A stretch of 64,000 nt of DNA, taken from Hypomesus transpacificus. Taxonomy: Eukaryota; Chordata; Actinopteri; Osmeriformes; Osmeridae. The position numbers were made by a program, and so were the translations under genes. Location of the stretch: positions 2,103,596 to 2,167,595 of the forward strand of contig NC_061067.1 of assembly GCF_021917145.1 (NCBI RefSeq). Reading direction: 5' to 3'. Below the pieces are notes generated by a model. That model did no database searches. It saw nothing but the letters and a program-made list of their open reading frames with translations, and was not told the DNA's origin. Shown here piece after piece: positions 48,910-60,075 of this stretch (within the stretch, counting starts at the first letter, position 1; each line of letters begins with the position of its first letter).

Positions 48910-50451
48910 TTTATTTTTTAGTTCTGTCTAATTACAGACTCATGGGTTAAAAATAAAAAAAGCAAAACATTTTTTTCTTTTTTTTTTCTCCCTCAAACCC
49001 AATCCCCCCTCCCCGTTTCAAAACACCAAACCTCTCCACACAACCCCCCGGCCTCTGAAAGAAAAGTTTGATGCCCTCAGTTATTAAATTAATTGTTGCC
49101 TTTAGCCCCGTGGTGGTCCTGAAGACAAGCTGTGACTGCCCTGACCTCAGAGACATGAAGCTACAACAGGCCTCTCCCTCCCCCCCCCCCGGGTCCTGCC
49201 ACGCTCACCACTCTGCTATCTGTCTTCAGCTCTCTCTACATATAAATATGTGTACTGGGTAGGTTGTCTGAAGTGTGTGTGTGTGTGTCTGGGTCTAGTG
49301 TGGTATGTGTGTGTTTGCGTGCCTGCGTGCCTGCGAGTGAGTTAAAGGAAGCCTCAACGCTTGTTGTTGTAGTAAATGCCCCCTGCGGTGGGTCTGTGGT
49401 CGCCCTGCCCCCCGCCCCCACCCCCCCACACAGACAGGATGGGGTGAGTGTGCATAGCGGGGGCAGAGAGAGAGAGAGACGCCGCTGAGACTGTAGGGGG
49501 CGCTGCCACGGGAGGAGGGGTGGACAGCCTCCACTGGTCCTGAAACCTGCAACGACAAGAAGTGGTCTAATATACAGAGAGAGGGAGAGAGGGGGGAGGT
49601 GAGGGGGAAATGGGGGGCGGGGGGTTTACAGCACAAAGGGAGAGGCAGGCACAGATGAAGAGGGTTTACGCAGACAAAAAAAGGGGATTTGCAGAAGTCT
49701 GGCCATGCCTTCGTGGTTGCAGGTGGTACAATAAAGGAACAGACAAAAAAAAAAAAAAACAAGTGTGTCCCACTGAACACTGAACGCCAGTCACCATCAG
49801 AATGACCGAGAGAAGTGTGGGGCACTGAACACAGCATGAGATGGAGTCAGAGGTGGGCGGCAGTAACCGTAGTGATGAAGAGTTAGAGGGGAGGGGGGGT
49901 TGGGGTGAGTGGTAGCTGGTCAGACAACACAAGAGAATATGATACTCCAATACCACAAACTAAAATAAAAATAAAAGAAAAAAACATTTGCTATTGGAAG
50001 TTTCACATGTGAGGTACATTTAAAATAAGAACAAACATCACATTCTCCTCTCTGGTCACCGTTTCCGATTGCAAGCATGTTTAGGGACGAGGGGGGGGCT
50101 GGAGGTCACGCTGCAGGTCACAGCCAGAAAGAGACACGTCTGCAGCCTGAGATTACATCATCTTCTCAAAAACAAAACTGAAATGCCACCAAATCTCCCC
50201 CCTCCTCCCGCCCCTTCCCCCTCCATGGCCATCACATATCTTACCCGGATGGTGGCCCAACCTCCACTGCACACGCACACACACAAACGCACACAGCGGC
50301 CAGTCTGTCTGTCCAGGAGATGTTTTTTTTTTTTTTTTTTTTATGTCTTTTTTTTTTTTTTTTTTTCTTCTGGGGGTTCCTTCCTTTATTGGGGGTATTT
50401 TCATTCTTTTTTGTATGGGGACATGGGGGTGATAGTAAGGGGAGGGGTGTA
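48910..50451 (-). other. pabpn1: 3' UTR of pabpn1
   Basis: Runs from the stop codon (50452-50454) to a minus-strand AATAAA at 48910-48915. On the sense strand it carries A-tracts of 19 (50348-50366) and 20 (50323-50342), separated by five bases, about 85 nt after the stop. More A-rich sequence lies near 48.97-48.99 kb. Several microsatellites interrupt it. Open frames here are not credible genes. Confidence 0.65.
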
Positions 50452-50908
50452 TTAGTAAGGGGAATACCACGATGTTGTTCGCCCTCGGCCCCTGGAAAAG
50501 AGAGAGAAAAAGAGGGTGAGTTTTTTTTGTTTGGCTTAAGAAGACGGACACCAATTGTTTAGGTGTGGAGTATACTTCTGAATATAGTGAGAGTGTGTGT
50601 GTGTGTGTGTGTGGGGGGGGGGGTAGAGGGGGGGCCTGGGGAGATCTCAAGCCTTAAAAGTACACTGAGGAAAAATATTGTTTAGGTTTACATAGATCCA
50701 GTGACATTCATACCATTTTAACGGTATTGTGCCATTGGTTTCATGAGTTCACTGGTTCTCCCACCAGTGAACGTGTGTATAAGATAGTGACCCAGTGAAC
50801 TGTAGGGCTGACACCAGCCAACAGTGGAATATGTGTACGTAGATTCTTAGAGCAGATGTTGAGAGTCTAGTGTGTGTGGGAGGGGGGGGTTGTGAAGGCA
50901 ATCTCTCC

Positions 50909-50939
<31 letters not shown>

Positions 50940-53900
50940 GCGCTCTGTGAGAGCCGTTTCTGAGGTCACTGTTGGGAGAGACCCTGAGGACAAACACCAC
51001 CCCCAGTACCCCCAGCAAGACACAGAGCTCACACACACACACGACTGACCTAGCAATCTGAGGGACTGGACTGCACCATTCACTCTCCATTACTCAGTCA
51101 CACAGAGCCAGGCTGAATCACAGCGTCACATCCTCCTTCCCCTCTAAGCAGGAACCAGTAGCCATGCCAGCGCTCTGACCGCGTAACTAGATGCTGAGGT
51201 GAAAATCAGGCTGCAGGGATGAAGCCTCCGTTCTGGGAGTGAAGGCCGACCAACAGGTTCAGCGCCCCCCCCCCTCCCCCCCCCCCCCCCCTGAGTACCA
51301 GTGGAGGTCTGGGTGACACCAGGAGAGCAATGGAGGTTCTTCCTGTTCTAGGTGAACAGGTTCCTCACATTGCTGGAACCCATCTCACACCTTCCAGACC
51401 TCCACAGGGACAGGCAGAGGTCTGTTTGGCCTGGGTGTCAGAGGAAGTCCAATTCAACTGGCTATTTAACGGGTGTGTTCACAGACAAGGCCCGCCGACC
51501 CCTGACCTCCCTTGTCAGGGTGCCTTGTTCTGGTTGGACCGGGCCCCCAGAGGGACCTGTGTTTGGGGGGGGGGGGGGGGTGTTGGGGGGTCTGGTGTTT
51601 GCGTTAGAACGCGACGAGTGCTGAGAGATTCTGATCCATTAGGACGCCCGTATTCTAACCACACAACAGCTGGAGCACACTGTCAGAACAGACACTTCTT
51701 GAATGAAGCAAGAAAGATTGACGACTCCACTGGAACTGTCGCAGAACAGACAGCAGGATTGACGGACTGTTCTAATGGTCAGAATCTGTGACGCTCGTCG
51801 TGTATGAGCGCACTGAGGGTGTTCTCGCTCTGACCCTCCCTTTCAGTCTCTCTCACAACAACACTGATAAAACATGACAAGGGCCCAACACAGAGCTCTA
51901 CAGTGGGGCCCATACCCGAGAGCTCCACAGTGAGGCCCACAGTGAGCCCCAGCGCAGAGCTCCGCGGCGAAGCCCACTGTGAGTCCCAGCGCGGAGCTCC
52001 GCGGCGAGGCCCACTGTGAGCGGTCTACTGACTCATCATGGGGACCCCCCTCCCTCTCACCTCACACTGAGAGACACAGCAGGACACACACTCCAGGGAG
52101 GGCCACCTGACTCCCAGTGCACAGCACTCTGGTCCACGCCGGGTTTTACATACATAGGGGGCAGGCTTTTGCACAGATTGAAAGCAGATACAGATACACA
52201 CCAGAGGATGGGGCTGCCCTTTGAAAAGGTTGCAGGCCTTTGAGACATGGCTAACGCCTTGACATGAAAACAACAGCCACGACCACGAGGAACACGGTGA
52301 CGCAGGCACCTGCCATGAGCCAGCAGACCAGCGTGAGGACACTTCCACCTGTGTTCTCTGATCAGACCGGTCAACTTCCAACCAGGCGCTGGGGGCTGAC
52401 TTCACCAGACAAGCCACCAGAGCTTCTTTTGAGTTGAGACGCACACACACCATATGTGCGTGTGTGTAGACACATGTAACGCTCCAACTCATACAAAGAG
52501 CCTGCCCCTCATGCATGTACAGCCAGGGAGGAACACACTGCAGGGCACCAGGAGTCCAGCTGCCTCTGCTACCGTGGCAACACCCCCACATAGCCCCCCC
52601 CACGTACCCACCTCTACCTACCTTAGCTCACCAGGCCATAGCCACCTAGCCATACTCACCTACCCTATTTCACCCATTCCCCGCCTACACCACCGACCTC
52701 ACCTCAGGTCTTACCCACCCACCCAGCCAGCCCCCAGGAAGTGGGGGATGCCAGAATCCAAACAGGACCTAAATCTAGCCTGAAGGATTTCCCTGAATCT
52801 GTTAGGCTGGGAGCTGACGTCACCACACTGCCCCAGACAGGTTTACCCAGCCAACCCTCTCAGCTGTCCTCACATCGACCCCCCCAGAGCTGTCCTCACA
52901 TCAACCCTCTGAGCTGTCCTCACGTCAACCCCCCCCAGAGCTGTCCTCACATCAATCCCCCCAGAGCTGTCCTCACATCAATCCCCCCAGAGCTGTCCTC
53001 ACATCAATCCCCCCAGAGCTGTGCTCACATCAATCCCCCCAGAGCTGTCCTCACATCAACCCTCCCAGAGCTGTCCTCACAGCAATCCTCATTAACCTAA
53101 CACGCATCCTTGCCCTTCCACCTGTCATATGCTTTCAATGAGTCAGTATCCATGGGTCAAAGTGCATTGATCCATGCTGGGGAAAAGGTGGAAGTCAGAA
53201 TGGAGACAGAATTTCTGAAGTTCTACTAAACCACCGTTCCTTCCCTCCCTCTCCATTTCCAGTGAGGGTGGAGAACCTAAAGGAACCATTACTATGGCTC
53301 TTCTAAACTACTGTTCCTCCTCCCCTCAACCCATCCCTTTAAACCCCGGCCCCCTCCTGTCCTAGACCCCAGCCCCCCGGCCCCCTCCTGTCCTAGACCC
53401 CGGCCCCCTCCTGTCCTAGACCCCGGCCCCCTCCTGTCCTGGACCCCGGCCCCCTCCTGTCCTAGACCCCGGCCCCCTCCTGTCCTAGACCCCGGCCCCC
53501 TCCTGTCCTAGACCCCGGCCCCCTGCTGTCTCTAAGCCTCAGGGTGTGGGTGTCCCTGCAGGCTCACCTGAACGCCCGTCCTCTGCCTCTGGGCGGTGTG
53601 TAACCGCTGTAGTAGCGTGCGCGCGACGATGAGAAGTTTCCCCCTCGTGAGCGGAAGCGGGCCCGTGGGAACCCTCGGTCTGTGGTGCTGATGCCGGGCC
53701 GGTTCGTCCTCTTGGCGCCCACCTGGAAGGACACAGATCTGGTTACACTGGAGTTGATACTAGTGCTGATTCTGGGAAAACACTACTAGTTACACTGGGC
53801 TCTCACTACAGTATCGACATACACGTCTGCACAGGGATTGCTTTGTTTCTTTATATTTTCATTCATATCTGCCTTTTTTATTCGAGAGATGGGAAATGTA

Positions 53901-56900
53901 GGGAGACAGGATGACATGTAAAGGATGACATGTAAAGAATGACCCGGGCCGGATTCGAAACTGGTGGCTGTGATTAGCCCTTAGCCTTAGGTGAGTTCTC
54001 CACACGTTTGTGCCGCATACCGACAGACGTTGAGGATGTTTGAAATATCTGTGCTCCAAACCCTACACCCTCCATATCTGTGCTCCACACCCTCCATATC
54101 TGTGCTCCAAACCCTACACCCTCCATATCTGTGCTCCAAACCCTACTCCCTCCATATCTGTGCTCCACACCCTACACCCTCCATATCTGTGCTCCACACC
54201 CTCCATATCTGTGCTCCAAACCCTCCATATCTGTGCTCCACACCCTACACCCTCCATATCTGTGCTCCAAACCCTACACCCTCCATATCTGTGCTCCACA
54301 CCCTACACCCTCCATATCTGTGCTCCACACCCTCCATATCTGTGCTCCAAACCCTACACCCTCCATATCTGTGCTCCAAACCCTACACCCTCCATATCTG
54401 TGCTCCACACCCTACACCCTCCATATCTGTGCTCCACACCCTCCATATCTGTGCTCCACACCCTCCATATCTGTGCTCCACACCCTACACCCTCCATATC
54501 TGTGCTCCAAACCCTACACCCTCCATATCTGTGCTCCACACCCTACACCCTCAAGAGTTGTGCTTTTCTCAGCCGTGGCCATTTTGAAACAGCCGTGTCA
54601 AACGTACTTCTCCAGTACCAGGGTGTCTAAAGGTATAAACAAGTTAAATTTAAGACTTTTTAATACCACTTCTAAATGAAATTTAAGACCAAACTTACAA
54701 TGGAAATACAGATCAAAAGTGGAAATTTACAGTCATCTTTCCACATAAACACACTGATGTCTGTTCAAAATTAACACCAACCTTAACCACAAATACTAGT
54801 TCTTTTCAAGCCATTTGTTATTGAACTTGCATTTCCCCATGTTTCTAAGTTGAGTGGCTATCAACCTGTATTATCTGTATTGCCGATGCTTAACGTCATC
54901 AAAAGCTGCGCAGTTGGCTACGCTCTGACCTAACCATAGACAACGCAGCGCATAGCCTACCGGAAAAAAATATTTGACCTGGCAGAACAGATTGTCTGCA
55001 TTTTTGCAGTGACATTCCCCCCGAGGCAAGTAGGGTGAAGTGCCTTGCCCAAGGACACAACGTCATTTGGCACGGCCGGGGAATCGATCTGGCAACCTGA
55101 GTACATAGGACCCTGGTCCTACACACCAGTGGTCTGCTACCCTCCTGATCTCAACATGGACAAAATCATATTTGAAGTGTTCATGACATTAGAAATGTAA
55201 TATCATGTAAACAATGATATTACATCTCATGTGGATTCTCTCCTCACCTTTATCTGTCTTCCTCGAAACAGAGACTCGTCCAAGGCCATGGCTGTCCTTA
55301 CAGACTCCTTGTCTGCAAACTCTATATACGCAAACCTGCAACAGATGCACAAACAGCTCATGTTATAACCCAGAGTGTGGCTGGGGTGCAGGCATCCAGC
55401 CACTCCCCACCGAGGGGAGAGAAAACAGAGAGCAAGACAGGAGACAGTGAGGAGAGAGACAGCACCAGAGAGGAGACAGTGAGGAGAGAGACAGCACCAG
55501 GGAGGAGACAGTGAGGAGAGACACAGCACCAGAGAGGAGACAGTGAGGAGAGACAGCACCAGAGAGGAGACAGTGTGGAGAGAGACAGCACCAGAGAGGA
55601 GACAGTGAGGAGAGAGACAGCACCAGAGAGGAGACAGTGAGGAGAGAGACAGCACCAGAGAGGAGACAGTGAGGAGAGAGACAGCACCAGAGAGGAGACA
55701 GTGAGGAGAGAGACAGCACCAGAGAGGAGACAATAAGGAGAGACAGCACCAGAGAGGAGACAGGAGAGAGTGAGAGTAGAAGCCGATCAGAAGAGAAAGG
55801 AGAGAGTAGAGAGAGCAATGAGAGAAAGAGAGAAGGCGGGAGAGAGCAGAGGCAGAAAGAGAGCAAGGAGAACTCGAGGAAGCAGCGAAAGGAGAGAGCG
55901 AACAGAGGAGAGCCAGGAGTGAGCGTGTACTGACCCTTTGGGATGCCCTGTGAACTTGTCACACAGGATGGTGACTCTGTTGACAGAGCCGCAGCCATGG
56001 AAGTGAGCCTCCAGTTCCTCTGCTGTGGCCCCATAGTCCACCTACACACACACACACACACACTTAACAACTGCACACACTCTCTATACATGTAGGATGG
56101 TAGGCCTCATCAGGGCCATGGTAATTTAACAGCTAAACATGCAAGACTCGGATCGTAACAGAAGATTAGGCTGGATACGGATGTTGTCTACAAGAGAAAA
56201 TGTCTTACGTTTCCTACGTAGATCGAGCGCCCATCAGCTTCCATCTTCTCCTCTATGGACATTATGACAGGACCAGCTGGAGAAAACCATTTAGAGCCGT
56301 TACTAAAAATACATTTATTTTTACAAGTTGATGCTAATCCACCACGACAACTCAACCTAAAGGTGCAGGAGGGAACTTTCAAAAATCAGTTCAAATACGA
56401 GAAACGGCACCCATAATTCTTGGCATAGATCATTGGATCATCACAGCCGAGTGCTTGGTGGTCCAACGAATGCAGGTAAAAAGTTAGACGGACATATGAA
56501 CCGCGGAAAGGGGGATGAAGGGTAAGAAGGCACTAGCCAGCTACGATGTTTTCGCAACAAGGTTTTGTCAACACCTACACAGCCACAGCCACACGCAAAA
56601 GCATTCAGTCCCACATTTGCTACTGAGAAAGTTGCAAACTTTAATTCCTGTCTGTATCACAGCGAGCTAGCGTAGCGAGCTAGGCGTAGCGTTCCTCCCT
56701 GAAGGCGTGTCATCTCTGGGATTGGGAGGGGCAGAAGCTCAGGGCTGTTATGGTGTCTGGGCCGTCTTGCAGAATGTAGAGGCACCAACTTGATTAACAA
56801 CCAACCATTCAGTTTGTGATGCGTACAGTACCGGACAGTTAGTGATGCGTACAGTACCGGACAGTTAGTGATGCGTACAGTACCGGACAGTTAGTGATGC

Positions 56901-59150
56901 GTACAGTACCGAACGATTGATCCGAACATGTGCCGTTACACCCATGTGACCTAGGCTAAACGGGTACGAAATTATACTGACTGCCCTATTACCTCTGCTA
57001 CACAAGTTACACACACGCACCCCTACAGGTTACATATACACACACACACACAGGTTACATATACACACACAGGTTACATATACACACACACGTTACATAC
57101 CAGGTGGGGGGCTGAGGTTCATCTGTTTCTCCACCTCGTTCTGTAACTCCTTCAGCTTCTCAGCTTCCTCCTCCATCTCTCGCACCCGGGCTTTGATTGC
57201 CTCCAGCTCCTGTAGAGGTCAACACGCAGTCTGTCAGCCAAATATCGCACACACAGTCCGTCAGCGCACACACACACAGACTACCACGGTCACCATTCCA
57301 GGGACGGTGACCTCAAAAAGAAAACGGAAGCATGCAAGGTCCTGAACGCACGTGTCTGGCTCGCCCAGGACAATTGAATCCTGCGGCTGAGCCCAACCAG
57401 GCCAGCCTGAGCCCAACCAGGCCAACCCGAGCCCAACCAGGCCAGCCCGAGCCCAACCAGGCCAGCCCGAGCCCAACCAGGCCAGCCCGAGCCCAACCAG
57501 GCCAGCCCGAGCCCAAGCAGGCCAGCCCGAGCCCAACCAGGCCAGCCTGAGCCCAACCAGGCCAGCCTGAGCAGAGCAGCCCCATCTGCTCATGACGTGA
57601 TGAGCTGGCTAGTGGGGAGGACGGGGGGGCTTTGTAACCATTCATTTCAAAATGCCACCTCAGCAAGATCCTCCCTTGGCCCAGCCCTGGACAATAAGAC
57701 GGCAGCCACAGCATGTTGGGCCGCCTGGCTGGGTGCATGCCCTCAGTCCCTGATGCCTCGCGGCTCATTCACAGTGCTGCATTGCAGCGCAGCTGCTCAA
57801 GCTTCCTCCTGGACTGACGCCGCTGGCACGCGCTGGCCTCGCCGTTGTTGCACGGCAGATTCTGTCTCTCACCGCGTCTGATGGATATCGTTGTCACAGA
57901 TACGCTGCCGTAAAAACTGACAAATATATATAATAATCGCAACAACAACAAAAACACTACGATATGGTATACATTCAAGAGGAGATCAACTTGAAATTCA
58001 TGGCAGGGTCTGGGTGTCAATGAGGCTTGGTGTACGGGTAAACAGGGCAATACTTGTACACTGTCGTGTTTTGTCGCATATTTAGTGTGTTGGCCCAACT
58101 CCCACAGCCACCCTCTCGTGCGGACATGAGGGCTACATACCGGCCCGAGATTACCGCAAACCACTTATATCATTTTTTACTTAACGCGTAAGATACAGTA
58201 ACGAGTTAGCTTCATGGCGAGAAACAGTCACAGCTAGCTAGCTTAACATCGAGCACTATGCGCCTGTTCTAATACACAATGTGCAACTAGCCAAGTCAAG
58301 TGCATTCGTCACCTCCATCCTAATATTTAGCCTGCCTTCTTTCCAATGAAGATGGACAACGTAGCTAAAGCCGTGTCAGGCTGGCAGTTAGTAATACATA
58401 ATTTAGCAATCAAAATACCTGTATATTTTATACAAAACTCAGAAATTCCACCACATACAACTCTGGCTGTACCACATTACAAGCTGGCTAACTAAAGAGA
58501 GCTTCGGTTTTCGAGCTGACAATTCACAATAATGTTCTGTATGCCCCATGCGTCGCACCGCCACCCGCGTTCTAGCAATGATGTTCCATAAAAAGAGGCG
58601 TGTTTACCGTGAGCTGTCGCCTTCTTTGAGGATATACTCGCACTGCGCCGGCTAATGGCGGCCCGTCCTACCCTCGCCCCTGTCTCCTACATCTCCGTCT
58701 CGCATTTTTGCGACGAGTATTTTTCCCCCCACCAGGTCGACAGATCTGGCGCAGAGAAACTAGCACCGCTGCTGCGCCAACATGGCCGCCAAAACCACGC
58801 ATGTCACCACCCATTTCTACTGCACTGCGTGAGCCACAATGGCGGTAATATCGACCAGGCAACAATACACTAATATTCAAATAAACAGAGTACAATAATA
58901 TAACTTTCAGACCAAATACAACTTGTATACAGCCAACATTAAATATCCAGTGAAACACGTGCATTCTCTGGAGCTTTAAGTATATTTACGGGCACGAACT
59001 GTGCCCTTCACTTACCGGGTCCTCGATAGCGGCCTCTCCCTCTTCTAACCCCGGCTCCTCGTCGCCAACTCCTGTGTCTTCCAACTCTGGGTGACCAGGA
59101 TCAGAGTCCAAAAGGGATTCCTCCGCCAGTCCGTTCCCGAACTCCGCCAT
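50452..59150 (-). CDS. pabpn1: Nuclear poly(A)-binding protein 1 (PABPN1/PABP2)
   Basis: Binds nascent poly(A) tails in the nucleus, stimulates poly(A) polymerase and sets tail length. Exons: 59016-59150, 57101-57209, 56209-56276, 55935-56041, 55248-55335, 53568-53722 and 50452-50491. Phases agree throughout and give 233 residues. Order: acidic N-terminus ([17 protein letters not shown]); the coiled-coil that activates poly(A) polymerase ([19 protein letters not shown]); one RRM with RNP2 SIYVGNV and RNP1-like KGFAYIEF; the Arg-rich C-terminus, ending [12 protein letters not shown]. The N-terminus lacks the polyalanine tract that is expanded in human oculopharyngeal muscular dystrophy, and is shorter than in mammals. 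Introns are packed with minisatellites. The last intron is about 3.1 kb. Confidence 0.96.
50492..53567. other. pabpn1: pabpn1 terminal intron, repeat-rich
   Basis: Holds (GT)n and G-runs near 50.59-50.63 kb, a TC/GA microsatellite (50.91-50.94 kb) and C-runs near 51.27 kb. A duplicated AGCTCCGCGGCGA-type unit lies at 51.95-52.02 kb. A minisatellite of CCCCAGAGCTGTCCTCACAT units spans 52.86-53.09 kb (about nine copies), and one of CCCGGCCCCCTCCTGTCCTA units spans 53.34-53.53 kb (about eight copies). No gene recognised. Confidence 0.7.
54050..54553. repeat. Minisatellite in pabpn1 intron 5
   Basis: About 21 units of 16-24 bp built on CCTCCATATCTGTGCTCCA followed by CACC or AACC, some with CTACA inserted. 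A higher-order pattern is visible: blocks near 54.08-54.30 kb and 54.32-54.54 kb repeat the same order of variants. Open frames in all three forward phases are artefacts. Confidence 0.95.
55000..55130 (+). repeat. Teleost interspersed repeat (copy 2), in pabpn1 intron 5
   Basis: Matches the second half of 9246-9440: GCAAGTAGGGTGAAGTG, CTTGCCCAAGGACACAA, TTTGGCACGGCCGGGGAATC. Confidence 0.75.
55440..55760. repeat. Minisatellite in pabpn1 intron 4
   Basis: About ten copies of a 30-bp unit with GACAGCACCAGAGAGGAGAC and AGTGAGGAGA, followed by GA-rich sequence to 55.92 kb. Confidence 0.9.
56815..56920. repeat. Tandem repeat, 26-bp unit, pabpn1 intron 2-side sequence
   Basis: Four copies of GATGCGTACAGTACCGGACA with GTTAGT, lying in the intron between exons 56209-56276 and 57101-57209. 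(CA)n/GGTTACATATA repeats follow at 57.0-57.1 kb. Confidence 0.85.
57385..57575. repeat. Minisatellite in pabpn1 intron 1
   Basis: About nine copies of a 20-bp unit, CCAACCAGGCCAGCCCGAGC, with few variants (AAGCAGG, CCTGAGC). Confidence 0.95.
58540..58870. promoter_or_regulatory. CpG-rich block with YY1-like motifs in pabpn1 intron 1
   Basis: Three ATGGCGGC/ATGGCCGCC-type motifs: CTAATGGCGGCCC (near 58.65 kb), CAACATGGCCGCCAAAA (near 58.78 kb) and CACAATGGCGGTAAT (near 58.84 kb). They sit in a CpG-dense stretch (GCGTCGCACCGCCACCCGCG). Such sites often sit near transcription starts of housekeeping genes, so this may be a second promoter. This is inference only. Confidence 0.35.
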
Positions 59151-59484
59151 AGCCCAATTCTGGCTGTACCGACGCGCCTCGTGGCTAAACCAACGTTACA
59201 GGCCCCTACTCACACAAGGGGGAGAGTGAGTGGGGCGAAACGAAAGAAAAAAAACGGCGGAAAACGCCGCTTAAGGAAAGTTAAAACGGGAAATAAAAGG
59301 CCAGCTTCGGTTAAAGCCACTATTCAAACTGGAATCCAAGCCGAGAAAGTAGTACAATTTAAAACGCTCTCGGGTATCTGTTGCTAATTTACACCAACAG
59401 AACCTACTTTATTTACATGAGAAAATGTGTGTAAATGCGAGGATCTTCTACGCGAGCGCGGTGTCCCTCAGTTCAGAAATGGAA

Positions 59485-59600
59485 GCCAGGGGCGGGGTGA
59501 TTGTCTCACTGCAGGCGTAAACTCGCAATCTCATTTGTCCGTTGACGTCTCGAGACATACCCTCTCTTCCATCCCGTAGCTTCCATTGGCTAACTGGGTT
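59485..59600 (-). promoter_or_regulatory. pabpn1: Likely pabpn1 promoter elements
   Basis: Upstream of the ATG there is a GC box (AGGGGCGGGG, near 59488) and a minus-strand CCAAT (59585-59589), in a CpG-rich region with ACGCGAGCGCGG. No TATA box is evident, as expected for a housekeeping gene. Confidence 0.5.
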
Positions 59601-60075
59601 TCAGCTTTTGCCTCGTTTGACTACCTATTACTCGATAACATGTCTGTCAATCCCCACCCCCTAACCGCCGTTCGTCACAAACTGAATTTATGGTACAGAC
59701 TGTAGTCTGCGTGACACATTTTGCTCACCTAATCCAACCCTGATGACCTTAGTTTGTGAACCAGATGTATTTTGACCCAACACAAATCCAGCTTGACCGG
59801 TGTAAAACTAGATTTACGATTAAATCGCGCGTATCGCGTTTAACAGAGGCCAATGGAAATGTTGCAGGAAAAGCAGTGAGTAAAGGCATTAATCATGCAT
59901 CGAGCCGTTACCATGGGTGTGGCTTTAATCTGTTCTCAATTATCTTGCAGATTGAGTGCCCAATTCACTAACGTAAAAGAACCGATACTGTGCAATAACA
60001 ATAGAAACAGTCAAGTTTCGCAATATTGGTTTCCAAAACAAAGTAGCCTAATACTTCAATATCAATTCAAATGTT

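Noticed and set aside
53991-54679. Open frames of nearly 200 codons in all three forward phases
   Set aside because: They come from the pabpn1 intron 5 minisatellite. All phases open at once signals a stop-free repeat, not a gene.
55227-56091. A 242-codon Ser/Leu-rich minus-strand frame
   Set aside because: It joins pabpn1 exon 4 with a minisatellite in intron 4. The true exon ends at the 55935 donor.
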